A stretch of 44,992 bases of DNA from an uncultured Clostridia bacterium (GCA_934757865.1 CAKVLS010000009.1:1-44992); one strand, 5' to 3'; positions 22,401 to 33,219 are shown, counted from the stretch's first letter. Notes: generated by a model not told the origin, from the sequence alone. Program-made: numbers and translations.

Positions 22401-25400
22401 AAGTTTAGCACCTATAACGATATCACTACCAGTGTACATGTAGTATGGACTATCAAGTACAACTTTGTCTGTATTAGAATTTGGATATGTTACTGTGTAC
22501 TCAACGACTTTTTCACCTTTGTAGTTTCTGTCGTTAATAACAACTTTCATACTATGATTGCCAATAGCATTTGGCATAGTAGAAGTATAATCAGTGCCAT
22601 CTTGTAGCTTAAATGTATAAGTTACATTGTAAGCATTTCCATCAATAGTTAGACTTCCTACAAGCTCAGGTTTTTGACCTAATACAATAGAGATATTTGT
22701 AACTGAAATTCTAGAAGATAGATCAGTCTTTTCAATCTCAAAGTCAAATGTCTTAGCTTCGTAGTTATCAGAAATAATAGTACCTGTATATAGACCAGCA
22801 ATTCCAGCAGGGAAACTGAATGATGTGTAATTGTTTTCTTCTGAAAGACTACCATCACTTAGGTATATCTTGCCGACATACTCAATCTCAATAGTCTCAG
22901 AAATTATGCTTGTTGTCCCAAATCTTGTAGCACTAAGTGTTAACTTACCTTCACCATCAAGAGTTATAGTATAGTTGCCAGACTTATTGATAACAAATGT
23001 TGCGGTTATTTCATTTGCTGTATAGTTGCAAGTATTTAGGCTAGCTACAACTTTGTAACTTCCAGCATTTATTGGAGTGTGTCCAGTTTCGCTAAATGTC
23101 AAAATAACATCATTTTCAAGGTCGGTATTTTCAACATCGTTAACAAGAACTTTAACAGTAGGCTTTAGCTCGCTGCCATTGTAAGTAGTTGTTAGACTAT
23201 CTTGAACAAATTCAAGTTTTGCAGTTCCTATCTTGCTAATTGTAAATGCTTGAGAACCTTTAACATCCATGTAGTTTTTGTTGCCAACAAAGCTTGTTGT
23301 CATTGTGTATATTCCGGCATTAGTTGGAGTAGTTGTGCTGTCATAAGCTACGCCTGCATAATCAACGCCTGTATACTTAGTCTCGTAAGTCAAAGTATTT
23401 GGACTTGTTGATGCTGTAGGAGTTTGAGCTTCGCCGTTATAAGTGAACATTACGCCATTAAATGTAATACTTGGTGTTGCTCTATTTATAACTAAGGTTG
23501 TTACTAATATTCCTGTGTAGTTAGAACTTTCTGGAGTTGCGGTAATTGTATAAATACCTGCATCTACTGGGAAAGTCTTGCTTGAGTACTTAGTAGTGCT
23601 TAATGAACCGTCATCATTGTAAGTATATCCTTCGTAAGTATAGATTACATTAGCATCTGTTTGAGCGCTTGCTCTTAAAGTTGCGGCAGACATATCAGGA
23701 GAATATGTTATTGTTATAATCTTATCTGATGAGTTGCCGTCATAAGTTACTCTAAGGCTTTGAGGTATTATTTCGTAAGGGTATGACTTCTCTATAGCAT
23801 TATAGTTAGAACTTGAGTCAGGAGAGTAAGAAACATTAACTATATATTTCCCAGCCGCTGTTGGGATTTCTGTGCTGCCATTGTAAGTAATGATATAACA
23901 ACTATCATTAGCTAGTTGAGCAGGAGAAATTACAATCTTAGGAGTAATCTTTTGACCTGAATAAACATTGTTTGCAGGTGCTTCAAAGCTAATTGTTGGA
24001 GTAGCCTTTTCAATTACATAGCTTATAGTTGCGCTATTAGGTAGAGTATTTATATTTCCTATTATTTCTAGCTTGTAGATGTAGCTACCAGCTTTACTAG
24101 AAACATTTTCTCCTCCATTAAAGTATTCTTTATAAGATCCATTTGATAGAGGAATCTCTACATTGTTTTCGTTATAAATCTTGAAAGTAGGTTTAATGTT
24201 GTTTCCAGTATAAACTAGATTATCAGGAAGAATAAGTTCTATTCTTGTAGAAGTCATTTTGATAGTAAGAGTAGTCTCAGCTGTTCCGTAGTAGTTGTAA
24301 CTATCTCTAATGTTTGCTACGACTCTGTATACGCCAGCATTCTTAGGCTCAAATACTTCCACGCCTTGATCATCATAGTATTTAATATCAACATCTAGGC
24401 CTTCAAGACTTGTTGCTGAGACATTATGGATTCTACCATCATAAAGAACAACAGTCTCGTTCATCGTGATGTCAGCTTTAGCTTTTAGAATAGTAAAGTT
24501 GTTGGTGCACTCAAAAGTATAAGTCTCGTCCATACCAGCAAATTTGATCTTGTAAGTGCTTACTACTTTGTATGAACCTGCATCAGTAGGTTTTTCACTG
24601 CTACCAATATCGCCTGCGTTGTTAGTTCTATAATACTTAACAGTAGGTGCTTCACTTGGTACATACTTTGTAGAATCATCAGTTAATTCTTTGATAAGAA
24701 CATCGCTTAAGTCTGGGATATAAGTAGAACTCTCAGATAGTTTTGCTTTTATCATATATGTCCAGCCTTGGAAGTGAGCAGTTATCTCTGGGGCGTGAGC
24801 ATTACCATCATAAGTGAATGCTGTTTCATCAGCTTTTGTAATTAATTTTAGATTTACTTTTAATGAAATCATTACAAAAGTAGTTGTACTATCATCAAGT
24901 GTTATGTTTAATACTACTTGATTATATACTAATTGATGATTTGCATCAGGTTTCATATCATATACATATCTAGGGGTTCCACCGACTGAAACTGGAGTTT
25001 GATTATATATTCCATAACTTTCGTCCAAGAATCTCATTATAGACAAAGAGTCTTCAGTTAAAGTTTTGCCAGTTTTATCAAATATCTCGTCTAAGGCTAA
25101 ATCCCAAGATAAAGTGCCAATTTTTCCAAGTATTTCAAGTGGTTGACCTTCGCCTTGAAGTGCTTCAAGATCTAAGATGTCATAAATATTGTAAGTTCCA
25201 ATATCTATATTGTCGCCGACCACTAGGATTGTAAGAGAATCAGCATAAACATTGTTTGTATCATCTGGGGCAACTTCTATTGTGAATTTGCCTGTATCTA
25301 CGCTATTTAAGAAGTCTGCGTAATTAGAATATGTCCCACCAGCAACCGGAGTAATAGTCTTTGTTCCTTTGTACCAAGAAACTTTTGAGCTGTATACAAG

Positions 25401-28400
25401 GGTCTTTACTGTAGCGCCATTTACAGTTGTTTCTTCATAATATTTTGCTGTAAATCCAGCTTGTTTAACTGTTCCATCAGCATCATATAATGCTATATCC
25501 TCACTGCTGCCCTTTCTAACCATTTGGTTAAAGCCATCATTAGAAGTCTTTAGATAATAAGTAGTAGGTTTGATTCTAATCAAAGCGTTAAACTTAGTCT
25601 CTGCAAAATAATTGCTTTCCTTTAGAACAACCTCAACTAAATATAATCCCGCAGATGTATCTTTTGTGATGTCATATTTATAGAAACTATAAATACCACT
25701 ATGGTCATAGGAGTCGTCTTTATTAAATACTTCTCCCTTTGATTGCTTATCACCTTTTGTATAAGTTCCGTCAGCTTGTTCTACAGCCTTATAGACATTT
25801 AAGCTATAGATATCATTATATGCTTCAGAAGACTTAGTCCAGGCACTTAAGAATAAGTCAATGTTGTAGTAGTTGTCATCAGTATTTACCGTATCTTTAG
25901 TATTATCTGGCAAGTTAAATGGATTATCTGCATTTTTGAAAGCGTAAGGAGCATTAATCAAATCGTAAATATAAATATGTGTACGCTCGACACTGTATTT
26001 TCCATCAATTTTATTTACCTTATATCCATGAGGGATCTTATCTGGTATACTTGTGCTAGTTCTAGTCTTTTCGTTTAGTCTAGCCCAGTATTCGTCTAAG
26101 AAATATTTGTTGTATGCAAATTCTATTTCTTGATAAGACCCGTCCATATTTGTCTTTTCTGAAAAGGCGGTTGTTGCAGCTTTGGTTAGAGCGTACTCTA
26201 TTGTAAACACAACGTCATTACCAATAGTGTAGTTGTTGTCAACCATGTTTAGTCCGGCAGTAATAATTATTTTGTTCTCTGTTGGTTTTTCAAAATAATT
26301 TTTAATTGTTACACTATCTATTGTGGTAGAAATTGTAGATGTAGCATTTAATACTCCTACTGGAGAGTTCTTTCCTGCTGGGAAAGTAATTCCAAGCTCA
26401 AAAGTTGCCTGTTTATTAGAGATCGCAATATTCTCAAATTTCCATCCTTCATTGTAAGTGCTACTAGCAGATTGAGATTCAGTAATTTTTATGTTATAAG
26501 TATTAGTCTCAGCGTCAAATCTGGCAGATGGAGAAGCTACATTTCCTCCATCTGTAGAGACATTCTTAAGAGAAATCATATCTGCAGTGATGGTGTATTG
26601 AGTAACTGTTACAATAAACTCAGAGTAGCTTAGAGCAAAGTTTTTGTTCTTGCTGAAGTAGAATATTGGTAAGTAGTTAGCTCCGGCGCCCATAGCATTT
26701 AGGTCACTTAAGAACTTAACTGTAATTTCGTTTTGTTCTAGGTAGCTGAAAAGTAAAGGTTGTAAATCTACTATAGAGCCATCTTCCATCTCAACTTCAA
26801 TAGCTTGACGAGGGTATGGATCTCCAGGGGTGCATAGCATATCTGGAGCTAAGATGAACCATCTACCAGAATCTGTATTTGCTGAATATGCAAATTTTCC
26901 ATCTCCAGTAAATGAAGAAGTCAAAGAGTCTGAGTAGTTAGTTCCTGTAGCTGACAAGCTGATAGAAAGTGTTGTATCTGCTTGACCATATACAAAACTA
27001 ATGTTACCAGAGATGTTAAGAGTTGGAGCACTAATTGTCAAAGTTGTGTATAAGTATTCTGACTTATAGAAACCATTAAATAGTCTTATCTTTACATCAT
27101 AAGTTCCGTTAGTGATAGGAGCTGTTGTAGAATATGCATCTTCGTCTTCAGTGCTTAACTTGTATAGTATTTCAAAATCGTCCTGTGTAAAGCCTGATTG
27201 AGAAACGCCATTCTTTTTCACTATTAGGTTGGTGTAGCTGTAAATTTGACTTGTTGAAGGGGCATAGTTGATTGTTACGCCATCTTGTGCCTCTTCTGTA
27301 AGTTCGATTGTGTATAACTGTCTTGCTATTTCAAACTCGACATAATCGCTTTGAACATAGTTTTTGATTTTGCTTCCGGTTGGGTTAGCAATAAGTCCTA
27401 CATAGTAGTAATATTTACCCGCAGGAAGGTTTTTCCAAGCTTTTCTTTGATAGATATTCCCAGTGCCGTCATTTTTATCCGTAATGTACAACTCTATCTG
27501 TAAAGTATTGTTGTTAATATAATCTGGATTAAATGCCTTAGCTTTAGTACTATCTAGCTTGAATGTGTTGCTGTTTTGAGCAAATAACTGGGTATAGAAT
27601 ATTTCTGGTTTAACTATAAATGATGGATCAGCAATTATCTTTTTAGGAGTTACTGTTACTGTGCAAGAAGTCTCGAATGTACTTCCGTTATCATAGAAGT
27701 AAGTCCTATCTGCTGGTGCGATGACAAATTTTACAAGATATTCGCCAACGCCATTTATCTTAGAAACTGTCGAACCATTTTTGGTTACTGTTCTTGTTAC
27801 AAGAACGCCTGTTGAGCCTGCTTTGTTGTCGTATCTTATAGCGACTTCAATGTTTGAACCGTTTACAGCTTTTACTGTAGGTAGCTCAATATCTTCGCCG
27901 GTATATTCTACAGAAACATTTTCAGCTCTCATATCTATTGTAGTTTTTACTACATAGAAGTATCCATAGTAAGTATTTTGGATAGGCTCGTTGTAGTTAG
28001 CACCATTTGTGATTACTGCCTTAACCATATAGATATATGCAAGTGTCTCGTCTGGTGCGTTAGGTACTGTTGTAAGTATACCATAAGTTTCTGTTGATGA
28101 AGTAACTAGATGATAAGTGTATGTGATTGAGAAATAAGTTTCTTTATCATCATTGTGCCAGTATTCATAAGTCTTATTAGCTGTATCTATGTGGGTAGGA
28201 GTAAATGACATTGAACCGTCTGCAGTAGTTAGCTCATTGTAAATATTATCTCCGTTGTATGGTATAGATATAGCTTCTGTAGAGTAGCTAGCCATGTTAG
28301 GAATGTTAGTTTTGTTAACATTTAGGCTGGCAGTTCTAATAGTTTCTTTGTAGTTGCCGTCTTTAGAACTAATAGCCATAGTTATCTTGTATGGTCCACC

Positions 28401-31400
28401 AGCTCTGTTAAGTAAATCAACAAATCTAGTGTCTGTGCCTGTTGGGTCAAGAAGAACTCCTTGATAGGTTAGTACTACATTAAATTCTTCATTGTCAGGA
28501 GTCCAGTTATTAATCATTTTTTCTACTATTAAGTTGTAGAAAGCTTTAGCTCCCTCTTGTCCTTTGCTGTATTCTACATCATAAGTGATTGATGCTGCTC
28601 TAATAGAAATATTACCAGAATAGAATATTTGGTTAATAGAGTAGTTGTTGGTAGATTCGCCAACATAGTTGTGGTCAGAGCCATCTGTTACGGCGCTAAT
28701 CTTGATAGTGTAGTCACCTGCATTGAAAGGAACTTCTATAGTAGAACCGCCATCAGTTGGATAGGTTTGTCCATTTTTCATTAAGCCTGAGTAAACAATA
28801 CTTAGCCACTCAGGTATTTGCATACTAGAACCTGTTTGATATACTAGGTTGTCATTAGCATATACCTTAAATTGTCTAGTGATTGGAGTAGTAGGACCTG
28901 CATAGTTAAATGATTCTTCGTTGCCCCATTCAACTCTGATAGTTACTGGAATAATATTGAAGTCGCTATATTCTTTGAAGTAGTAGTAGTTAGCTCTATC
29001 AATAACAAATGTGCATGCATATAAGCCAACATTCTTAGGGGCTTCTGTAAGCTCTGTATAATTACCCTCAGCATCTTTTGAGAAGTATTTTGTTACTTTA
29101 CCAGTGATGTTTTGAGGATCGGTTACATATACGAAAGTTAAAGGATTGTCGTAAATAATTTCATTAGTGAAACTATAAACTCTAACTGTAACTTTATTAA
29201 CCATAAACAAGTTATGGTAATCAATCTTTTGATTGTTGTTTTCGCCAAGTCCATCGCCTGCTACTGCGTAGTTGTTGTTAAGAGAAGAGATTCTTGCCCT
29301 TACAAAATATATACCACTTGTAGTAGGAGAATAAATACTTGTGTTGTAAGTTGGTTTGCCATCTTCGGCAAGTGTGCTTGAGTTGGTTAATAAATAATCT
29401 TTTTCGCCATCATTGTAATAAATTTCTAATGTGTCTGTCTCGCTATTGTATTTTGCGTAGAAGCTTGTCTTGTTAGCTGGATATACCTTTTTGATAACTC
29501 CGCCATCAATATAGTACATATATCCGCCATCAGTTACATTATCATCACCATCAACATCTTCTTTGAACATAACACCATAATATAGATATTCAAAAGATAA
29601 TGTTTGTTTTAAGAATCTATAGTTAGGGAGTTTGGTAGAAATGTTGTAAGTGTTTTGGCTAGTAGTCTCTTGATTATAAGTTATGTGGCTTGCGCCCTCA
29701 ATATCAGCTCTTACTGTGTATGTGCCACCATCAAACTCTCCGTCTTTTTCCATAGATACACCATAGTCCCAAGTAAGAACGGTCGTATCAACTATCGCTC
29801 TTGTTACTGCAAGTTTTAGATTTGAGTGAGTGTAAGACTTGAAGTTGGTATTGCTTGGATTGAATGTAGCCATGATTAGATGAGGATTCTCAGCAGTTGT
29901 TACGCTATAGCTAGAAGTATCTGCTGTAGAGTATTCACTGTTTGTACCAGTTATGGTTACGGTGTCTCCATTTGCTTTTGTGAATGTATAAGTTCCGCCA
30001 TTGAATGTTGGTTTTTCTGTTCCATAAACAATTCTGTTAATTGTAGGCTCGGTAGTTGCGGTCAAAGTTGCCTTCTCTACAACTAAGCTTGCATAACTTG
30101 TAATGTTTATAGCAAAGTTAGAAGAAACATCAGTACCATCTTGATTTTTAATTTTTAAGTTTTTGGTAAAGATTGCAACAGTGTAAGTTCCGGCATCAAT
30201 ATCTACTGATGCAGGTGTAACAAAGGTGTCTGCATTAGTTAAGCCCTTGATATTAAATACATTTTCTGTGTACTCTAATGTGTAGCCAGCTTTGGTTGTT
30301 GTAAGTGTAAGAACATCTTTAAGAGCATAGTTGTCGCCATAAGTTTTGTTAACGGTTAATTCTCCGTCAACATTTGTGATAGCCACATCTATTAGAGAAG
30401 TACCTAGATAGAATAGTTCTGTATAGTTTTCATCAATATGAATATTGTAGCAATCGTTAATTATTCTGCCGTCACTAGTTGTCATCTCAAATGTTGCTTG
30501 ATAGTTGTTATCTGCATCTTTTTGAAGGGAGATGATGTTAGAGTCTGCAGAAGAAGTTGCATTGTAGTAAGTAAGTTTGCACTTGTCAGAATATGCAAGG
30601 CTAGGACTTATAGAAAATTTTGGATCTGGATTTTGCTCGTTGTAATCGGTAAAACCATATGATTGAGCATTGAATGTTACAGTAATCTCTCTAGGAACAA
30701 CTGTCAAAGTTCCTTGATGGAATGTTATTGTATAGTTACTACCGCAAGTCAAATTTCCTTGACCGATGGTGTAAGTGTTGCCAGCATAAAGTATTCCGTA
30801 AGTTGTAAGGCTAAGTGAACCTGTAAAAGTAGGATTGCCAAGGACATACTCTTTGTAAACGGTATATTTTTCGCCGTCATCATCAAGTAGAGTGAACTCA
30901 TCAAGTACTTGATAAGAATATTGATATTTTGAAACTGTCTCGCCATATTCAATAGTTTTGTTAATAGCTGTTACAGCTACAGGTCTAGGAATGATTGTAT
31001 ATGTGCCTTGTGTAAAGGTTAATGTGTAGTTGTTAGACAAAAGCTCTAAGTTTGTACCAAGTATTGCATAAGAACCAACATTTTCGTTATTAGCTCTTGT
31101 TAAGCTTCCGCCTAAAACTTTGCTTAATATATCTCTTGGTGCTAGGTTAAGATCTTTTTCGTTTATCTTCAACTCTTTTGGAGATTCACCATAGTATACT
31201 GAGTTGTCGCCAGTATAGTTTACAGGCGTTACTCTTAACTCTCTCTTGGTTATCTCAAAAGTTCCATTTTCGTAAACTACTTTGTAATAGCTCTTGGTAT
31301 CAAATAGAACAACATCAGATTTTAGTGTTATGTTGTAGGTAGCTACATTTTCGCCACTTTCTCTCTTTAGCTCGATAGTCTTGATAACATTGTCATCTTT

Positions 31401-33113
31401 ATCGCCTTCAAGATATCCACTAACTGTATAGTCAAATGTTGGATCAGTCTCTCCATAAACTTTTGTAGCGTAGTTTCCGGTAATTGTTAGAGGTATAAGT
31501 TTAATAAATTTATATCCATCAACAAATGTAAATACATATTTGATAGGGTCGTCAAAACCAGCAACAGCTGATTTTTCTAGGGCAACTTTCCACTTTTGAT
31601 AATAAGACTGCTTCTCAGTATCGCTAAGTGTTAGCTCCTTGGTAACATTGTGGTTAAGTATTACAGCATCGGTTGAATTTAGATAAATTTTTCCGCTAGC
31701 GTCTAGTGTGTATTCTAGTGGCTTGCCGTTTTTTGTAATAGTGTAGTTGTAGTACCCTGTTGGGATTGCACCCTCGGCATTCTCAGGAGAGTAGTCAATT
31801 TCGAAATTATTAAATGCAACAGTAATCTCATTGCTCTTAATCTCGAAACTGAAGTTTGTCATGCTTTCGTTAAATCTTAAATTGTAGTTTGCATTGATTG
31901 TTTGATTTAGCTCATAGTTGTAGAAACCAACTGTTTCGCCCGCAACTCTTGATAAGCATCCGCTTAGATCATCGCCTTCTTGAGTGCCGTCTATAGAATA
32001 GATAATATCAGGATCTTTTTCGCCAGAGTATTTGTATTGTCCAGCAGATACAGATACTATTGCAGTACGCTTAGTTACAGTATATACACCGTTGTTTGCA
32101 CTGATGATTGATAGGTTAGTTGATTTTAGGTCTTCACAAGAAATAGTGTAGTTGCCAACTGGTAGTCTACCTTGTGAGGTTGAAGTGATAAGCTTTAGGT
32201 TTCCAGTTACTTGAGTTTTGATAGCCTCGCCTAGAATTGCATTATCTTTTGTTTTAAGTGTAAATGTAAGTGCTGATAAGCTGTTGCCATATACAGAAGT
32301 TTTGTTATCTACTTCAATCTTAACATCTAATGGTTTAATCTCTAATGTTCCTTGAGATACTACCACTCTGTAGTTGGTGCTGTCAGTAATGTCTGCTGTT
32401 ATAGCATATTTGCCGACAGTCTCACCTCTTGTACGAGATAGTGTGTATGTTATGCGGTCAGAACCTATCATACCATCAACATCAGCCGCAAACGCTGGGT
32501 CGTTCTCGCTATAATGTTTTGTATAACTTCTAATAGATAGTGTAGCTTGTTTTGGGTTAATTGTCATAGAGGCTTGAGCAAGTACAGCACCGGTCAAAGA
32601 GTTATAAGCCTTTACGGTATAAGTGCCTGCATTGATTGGCTCGTATTCGCTCTCTTCATAAGCTTCGCTAGAGTAGGTGTATCTTAGCTCTATTCCCGCA
32701 GGGCTAGATATTGCATGGTTAGATTTTGCAGTGCCGTCATAAACATATGTCTTGTCTAGCAAAATAACTGTTGCATCTTGTCCAAAAACTCTAAGAGAAA
32801 CAGTAGCTTTTACATTGCTGTTCTTTTTGCTCATGGCAGTGATTTGGGTAGTGCCGGTTGCTAGCGCTGTTACTTTACCAGAGCTTGATACTGTAGCAAC
32901 ATTTTTATCACTACTTGACCAAAGCACATCGCCTTGGCTAGCGTTCTTAGGAGTAAGGACGGCGGTTAGAGTGACCTCTTGTCCCGCTTCCATATACTGT
33001 GGAACTCCGCTAATCTCAATGGCTGTTATGGCCGGCGAGCCGCACGCGACCAAAAATCCCATGCCAAAGAGCATAGCAACTAAACACAAAAATGAACGAA
33101 CAAATTTTTTCAT
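19425..33113 (-). CDS. giant MBG/Ig-like repeat surface lipoprotein (4,562 aa)
   Basis: The start ATG (33113) follows GAGGTG. A signal peptide ends in the lipobox L-V-A-C (Cys24), so the protein should be lipidated and anchored to the outer face of the membrane. One Big_2-type Ig-like domain follows (about 28-111; LWSSSDKNVATVSSSGKVTA). The rest is a chain of MBG-type beta domains, each ending in a strand like AG-T-Y-T-V. I count more than 35 such strands. Three zones can be told apart: MBG_2-like units with Y-G-x-x-x-P-x-F and G-D (about 112-950), more diverged and longer units (about 950-2750), and regular short units starting Y-D/N-G (about 2750-4480). No LPXTG, transmembrane or enzyme domain is seen. 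It is probably an adhesin or stalk. The frame is open over 13.7 kb. Confidence 0.92.
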   Translation of the reverse strand: MKKFVRSFLCLVAMLFGMGFLVACGSPAITAIEISGVPQYMEAGQEVTLTAVLTPKNASQGDVLWSSSDKNVATVSSSGKVTALATGTTQITAMSKKNSNVKATVSLRVFGQDATVILLDKTYVYDGTAKSNHAISSPAGIELRYTYSSEAYEESEYEPINAGTYTVKAYNSLTGAVLAQASMTINPKQATLSIRSYTKHYSENDPAFAADVDGMIGSDRITYTLSRTRGETVGKYAITADITDSTNYRVVVSQGTLEIKPLDVKIEVDNKTSVYGNSLSALTFTLKTKDNAILGEAIKTQVTGNLKLITSTSQGRLPVGNYTISCEDLKSTNLSIISANNGVYTVTKRTAIVSVSAGQYKYSGEKDPDIIYSIDGTQEGDDLSGCLSRVAGETVGFYNYELNQTINANYNLRFNESMTNFSFEIKSNEITVAFNNFEIDYSPENAEGAIPTGYYNYTITKNGKPLEYTLDASGKIYLNSTDAVILNHNVTKELTLSDTEKQSYYQKWKVALEKSAVAGFDDPIKYVFTFVDGYKFIKLIPLTITGNYATKVYGETDPTFDYTVSGYLEGDKDDNVIKTIELKRESGENVATYNITLKSDVVLFDTKSYYKVVYENGTFEITKRELRVTPVNYTGDNSVYYGESPKELKINEKDLNLAPRDILSKVLGGSLTRANNENVGSYAILGTNLELLSNNYTLTFTQGTYTIIPRPVAVTAINKTIEYGETVSKYQYSYQVLDEFTLLDDDGEKYTVYKEYVLGNPTFTGSLSLTTYGILYAGNTYTIGQGNLTCGSNYTITFHQGTLTVVPREITVTFNAQSYGFTDYNEQNPDPKFSISPSLAYSDKCKLTYYNATSSADSNIISLQKDADNNYQATFEMTTSDGRIINDCYNIHIDENYTELFYLGTSLIDVAITNVDGELTVNKTYGDNYALKDVLTLTTTKAGYTLEYTENVFNIKGLTNADTFVTPASVDIDAGTYTVAIFTKNLKIKNQDGTDVSSNFAINITSYASLVVEKATLTATTEPTINRIVYGTEKPTFNGGTYTFTKANGDTVTITGTNSEYSTADTSSYSVTTAENPHLIMATFNPSNTNFKSYTHSNLKLAVTRAIVDTTVLTWDYGVSMEKDGEFDGGTYTVRADIEGASHITYNQETTSQNTYNISTKLPNYRFLKQTLSFEYLYYGVMFKEDVDGDDNVTDGGYMYYIDGGVIKKVYPANKTSFYAKYNSETDTLEIYYNDGEKDYLLTNSSTLAEDGKPTYNTSIYSPTTSGIYFVRARISSLNNNYAVAGDGLGENNNQKIDYHNLFMVNKVTVRVYSFTNEIIYDNPLTFVYVTDPQNITGKVTKYFSKDAEGNYTELTEAPKNVGLYACTFVIDRANYYYFKEYSDFNIIPVTIRVEWGNEESFNYAGPTTPITRQFKVYANDNLVYQTGSSMQIPEWLSIVYSGLMKNGQTYPTDGGSTIEVPFNAGDYTIKISAVTDGSDHNYVGESTNNYSINQIFYSGNISIRAASITYDVEYSKGQEGAKAFYNLIVEKMINNWTPDNEEFNVVLTYQGVLLDPTGTDTRFVDLLNRAGGPYKITMAISSKDGNYKETIRTASLNVNKTNIPNMASYSTEAISIPYNGDNIYNELTTADGSMSFTPTHIDTANKTYEYWHNDDKETYFSITYTYHLVTSSTETYGILTTVPNAPDETLAYIYMVKAVITNGANYNEPIQNTYYGYFYVVKTTIDMRAENVSVEYTGEDIELPTVKAVNGSNIEVAIRYDNKAGSTGVLVTRTVTKNGSTVSKINGVGEYLVKFVIAPADRTYFYDNGSTFETSCTVTVTPKKIIADPSFIVKPEIFYTQLFAQNSNTFKLDSTKAKAFNPDYINNNTLQIELYITDKNDGTGNIYQRKAWKNLPAGKYYYYVGLIANPTGSKIKNYVQSDYVEFEIARQLYTIELTEEAQDGVTINYAPSTSQIYSYTNLIVKKNGVSQSGFTQDDFEILYKLSTEDEDAYSTTAPITNGTYDVKIRLFNGFYKSEYLYTTLTISAPTLNISGNISFVYGQADTTLSISLSATGTNYSDSLTSSFTGDGKFAYSANTDSGRWFILAPDMLCTPGDPYPRQAIEVEMEDGSIVDLQPLLFSYLEQNEITVKFLSDLNAMGAGANYLPIFYFSKNKNFALSYSEFIVTVTQYTITADMISLKNVSTDGGNVASPSARFDAETNTYNIKITESQSASSTYNEGWKFENIAISNKQATFELGITFPAGKNSPVGVLNATSTISTTIDSVTIKNYFEKPTENKIIITAGLNMVDNNYTIGNDVVFTIEYALTKAATTAFSEKTNMDGSYQEIEFAYNKYFLDEYWARLNEKTRTSTSIPDKIPHGYKVNKIDGKYSVERTHIYIYDLINAPYAFKNADNPFNLPDNTKDTVNTDDNYYNIDLFLSAWTKSSEAYNDIYSLNVYKAVEQADGTYTKGDKQSKGEVFNKDDSYDHSGIYSFYKYDITKDTSAGLYLVEVVLKESNYFAETKFNALIRIKPTTYYLKTSNDGFNQMVRKGSSEDIALYDADGTVKQAGFTAKYYEETTVNGATVKTLVYSSKVSWYKGTKTITPVAGGTYSNYADFLNSVDTGKFTIEVAPDDTNNVYADSLTILVVGDNIDIGTYNIYDILDLEALQGEGQPLEILGKIGTLSWDLALDEIFDKTGKTLTEDSLSIMRFLDESYGIYNQTPVSVGGTPRYVYDMKPDANHQLVYNQVVLNITLDDSTTTFVMISLKVNLKLITKADETAFTYDGNAHAPEITAHFQGWTYMIKAKLSESSTYIPDLSDVLIKELTDDSTKYVPSEAPTVKYYRTNNAGDIGSSEKPTDAGSYKVVSTYKIKFAGMDETYTFECTNNFTILKAKADITMNETVVLYDGRIHNVSATSLEGLDVDIKYYDDQGVEVFEPKNAGVYRVVANIRDSYNYYGTAETTLTIKMTSTRIELILPDNLVYTGNNIKPTFKIYNENNVEIPLSNGSYKEYFNGGENVSSKAGSYIYKLEIIGNINTLPNSATISYVIEKATPTISFEAPANNVYSGQKITPKIVISPAQLANDSCYIITYNGSTEIPTAAGKYIVNVSYSPDSSSNYNAIEKSYPYEIIPQSLRVTYDGNSSDKIITITYSPDMSAATLRASAQTDANVIYTYEGYTYNDDGSLSTTKYSSKTFPVDAGIYTITATPESSNYTGILVTTLVINRATPSITFNGVMFTYNGEAQTPTASTSPNTLTYETKYTGVDYAGVAYDSTTTPTNAGIYTMTTSFVGNKNYMDVKGSQAFTISKIGTAKLEFVQDSLTTTYNGSELKPTVKVLVNDVENTDLENDVILTFSETGHTPINAGSYKVVASLNTCNYTANEITATFVINKSGNYTITLDGEGKLTLSATRFGTTSIISETIEIEYVGKIYLSDGSLSEENNYTSFSFPAGIAGLYTGTIISDNYEAKTFDFEIEKTDLSSRISVTNISIVLGQKPELVGSLTIDGNAYNVTYTFKLQDGTDYTSTMPNAIGNHSMKVVINDRNYKGEKVVEYTVTYPNSNTDKVVLDSPYYMYTGSDIVIGAKLYLNGILQTNVSKKYKKDGSYINSIVDEGEYEVELYIEGNSGTTRKATVTVVPALTLSVPSGAIYDKTEKEVSYAFVASEKEAIHGSHVSLKLTKDGYYVNKAINAGSYIATLCYDDYPILTKTFTIQKQTIDSDTLGASLPNGGITVTYGSYNSIPTVLNTHTVKYLISVGGTTSYKEITPPVGDHKIKFVIDEDNYQGETITTLHVSKKLLVIDIDDFETDYTGKTLVLPETLANFDFLTYKYNTVPSNYIDGLPTNAGTYYISVNSSSQNYAVTFRDSSRPYIIVTIKKATPQYIITNLEQVYDGSVKVPSATAIYNGVAYATHVSNSNMINVGTYTITFSINGNSNFNDSAEYTFTIKKADVTISYTLPSNLVYDGTQKAITTTASVEAVGAVSQTITKDGVVVTPIDAGTYLVTLSTEETENYNACTVNIVFAILPADITVECFISDTNYSGSPKNVEVTTDQSGASINVSYDGLEGAPTDAGDYVAIVTVTPSDKNYAVKTIRYKFSITKILDPINFTAPSDNCFDYDGTAKGISNVTSGSGTHTVTYEVYKNGSYTATTADKVVDEGSYKAVVKTLGDKNYLANTKTVCFNIKKRLIVASITSNIVTYNKAPQSVILEDNSGLGSKIVVKYYGYSYNAEGVCEVEYASKEEPTTQSPTNPGIYTALLMSTDDNYAIAGNATATLIINRLATSINIKIDGVLDDTIVVNYTGTKYTVSATTSNGDTLADDKIIITLSGYNTTTDLQEGGNYEIVADINNDLYFGYSKRLFTIRPQEATIFAKQTAIGYTGAENDLVYIVVDKDGNDITAKVKENISAEYFSNGTKIEGKPIVVGEYTAHLTLANSSYAADATYTFNIVKSTPYVEYLVGETTTLGLESSEVLKSFKVTSDSYRLVINGNGISNTIYSVSYFKSSYNEDRELVWNPFTDITDNTITQNGSYKLRLTITNAEKVAEYKKCLEGFTLSEDGNTLYFDFLFSVLANAPGA

Positions 33114-33219
33114 TTTACACCTCTATCTGCTTGTGACTTTGTGGATAGCTCCAAAACTTGCCCCTCTATGATAGCAAATTTTGTTCTCCACAAAATAAGA
33201 TAAATATATTATTATACAT

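Noticed and set aside
19425..33113. CRISPR-like or DNA-level tandem repeats in the giant gene
   Set aside because: The repeats are at protein-fold level; neighbouring units differ in DNA and length, and no regular spacer pattern is present.
32752..33171. 139-codon plus-strand frame over the start of the giant gene
   Set aside because: It is antisense to the signal peptide and Ig-like domain, with no ribosome site or family features.
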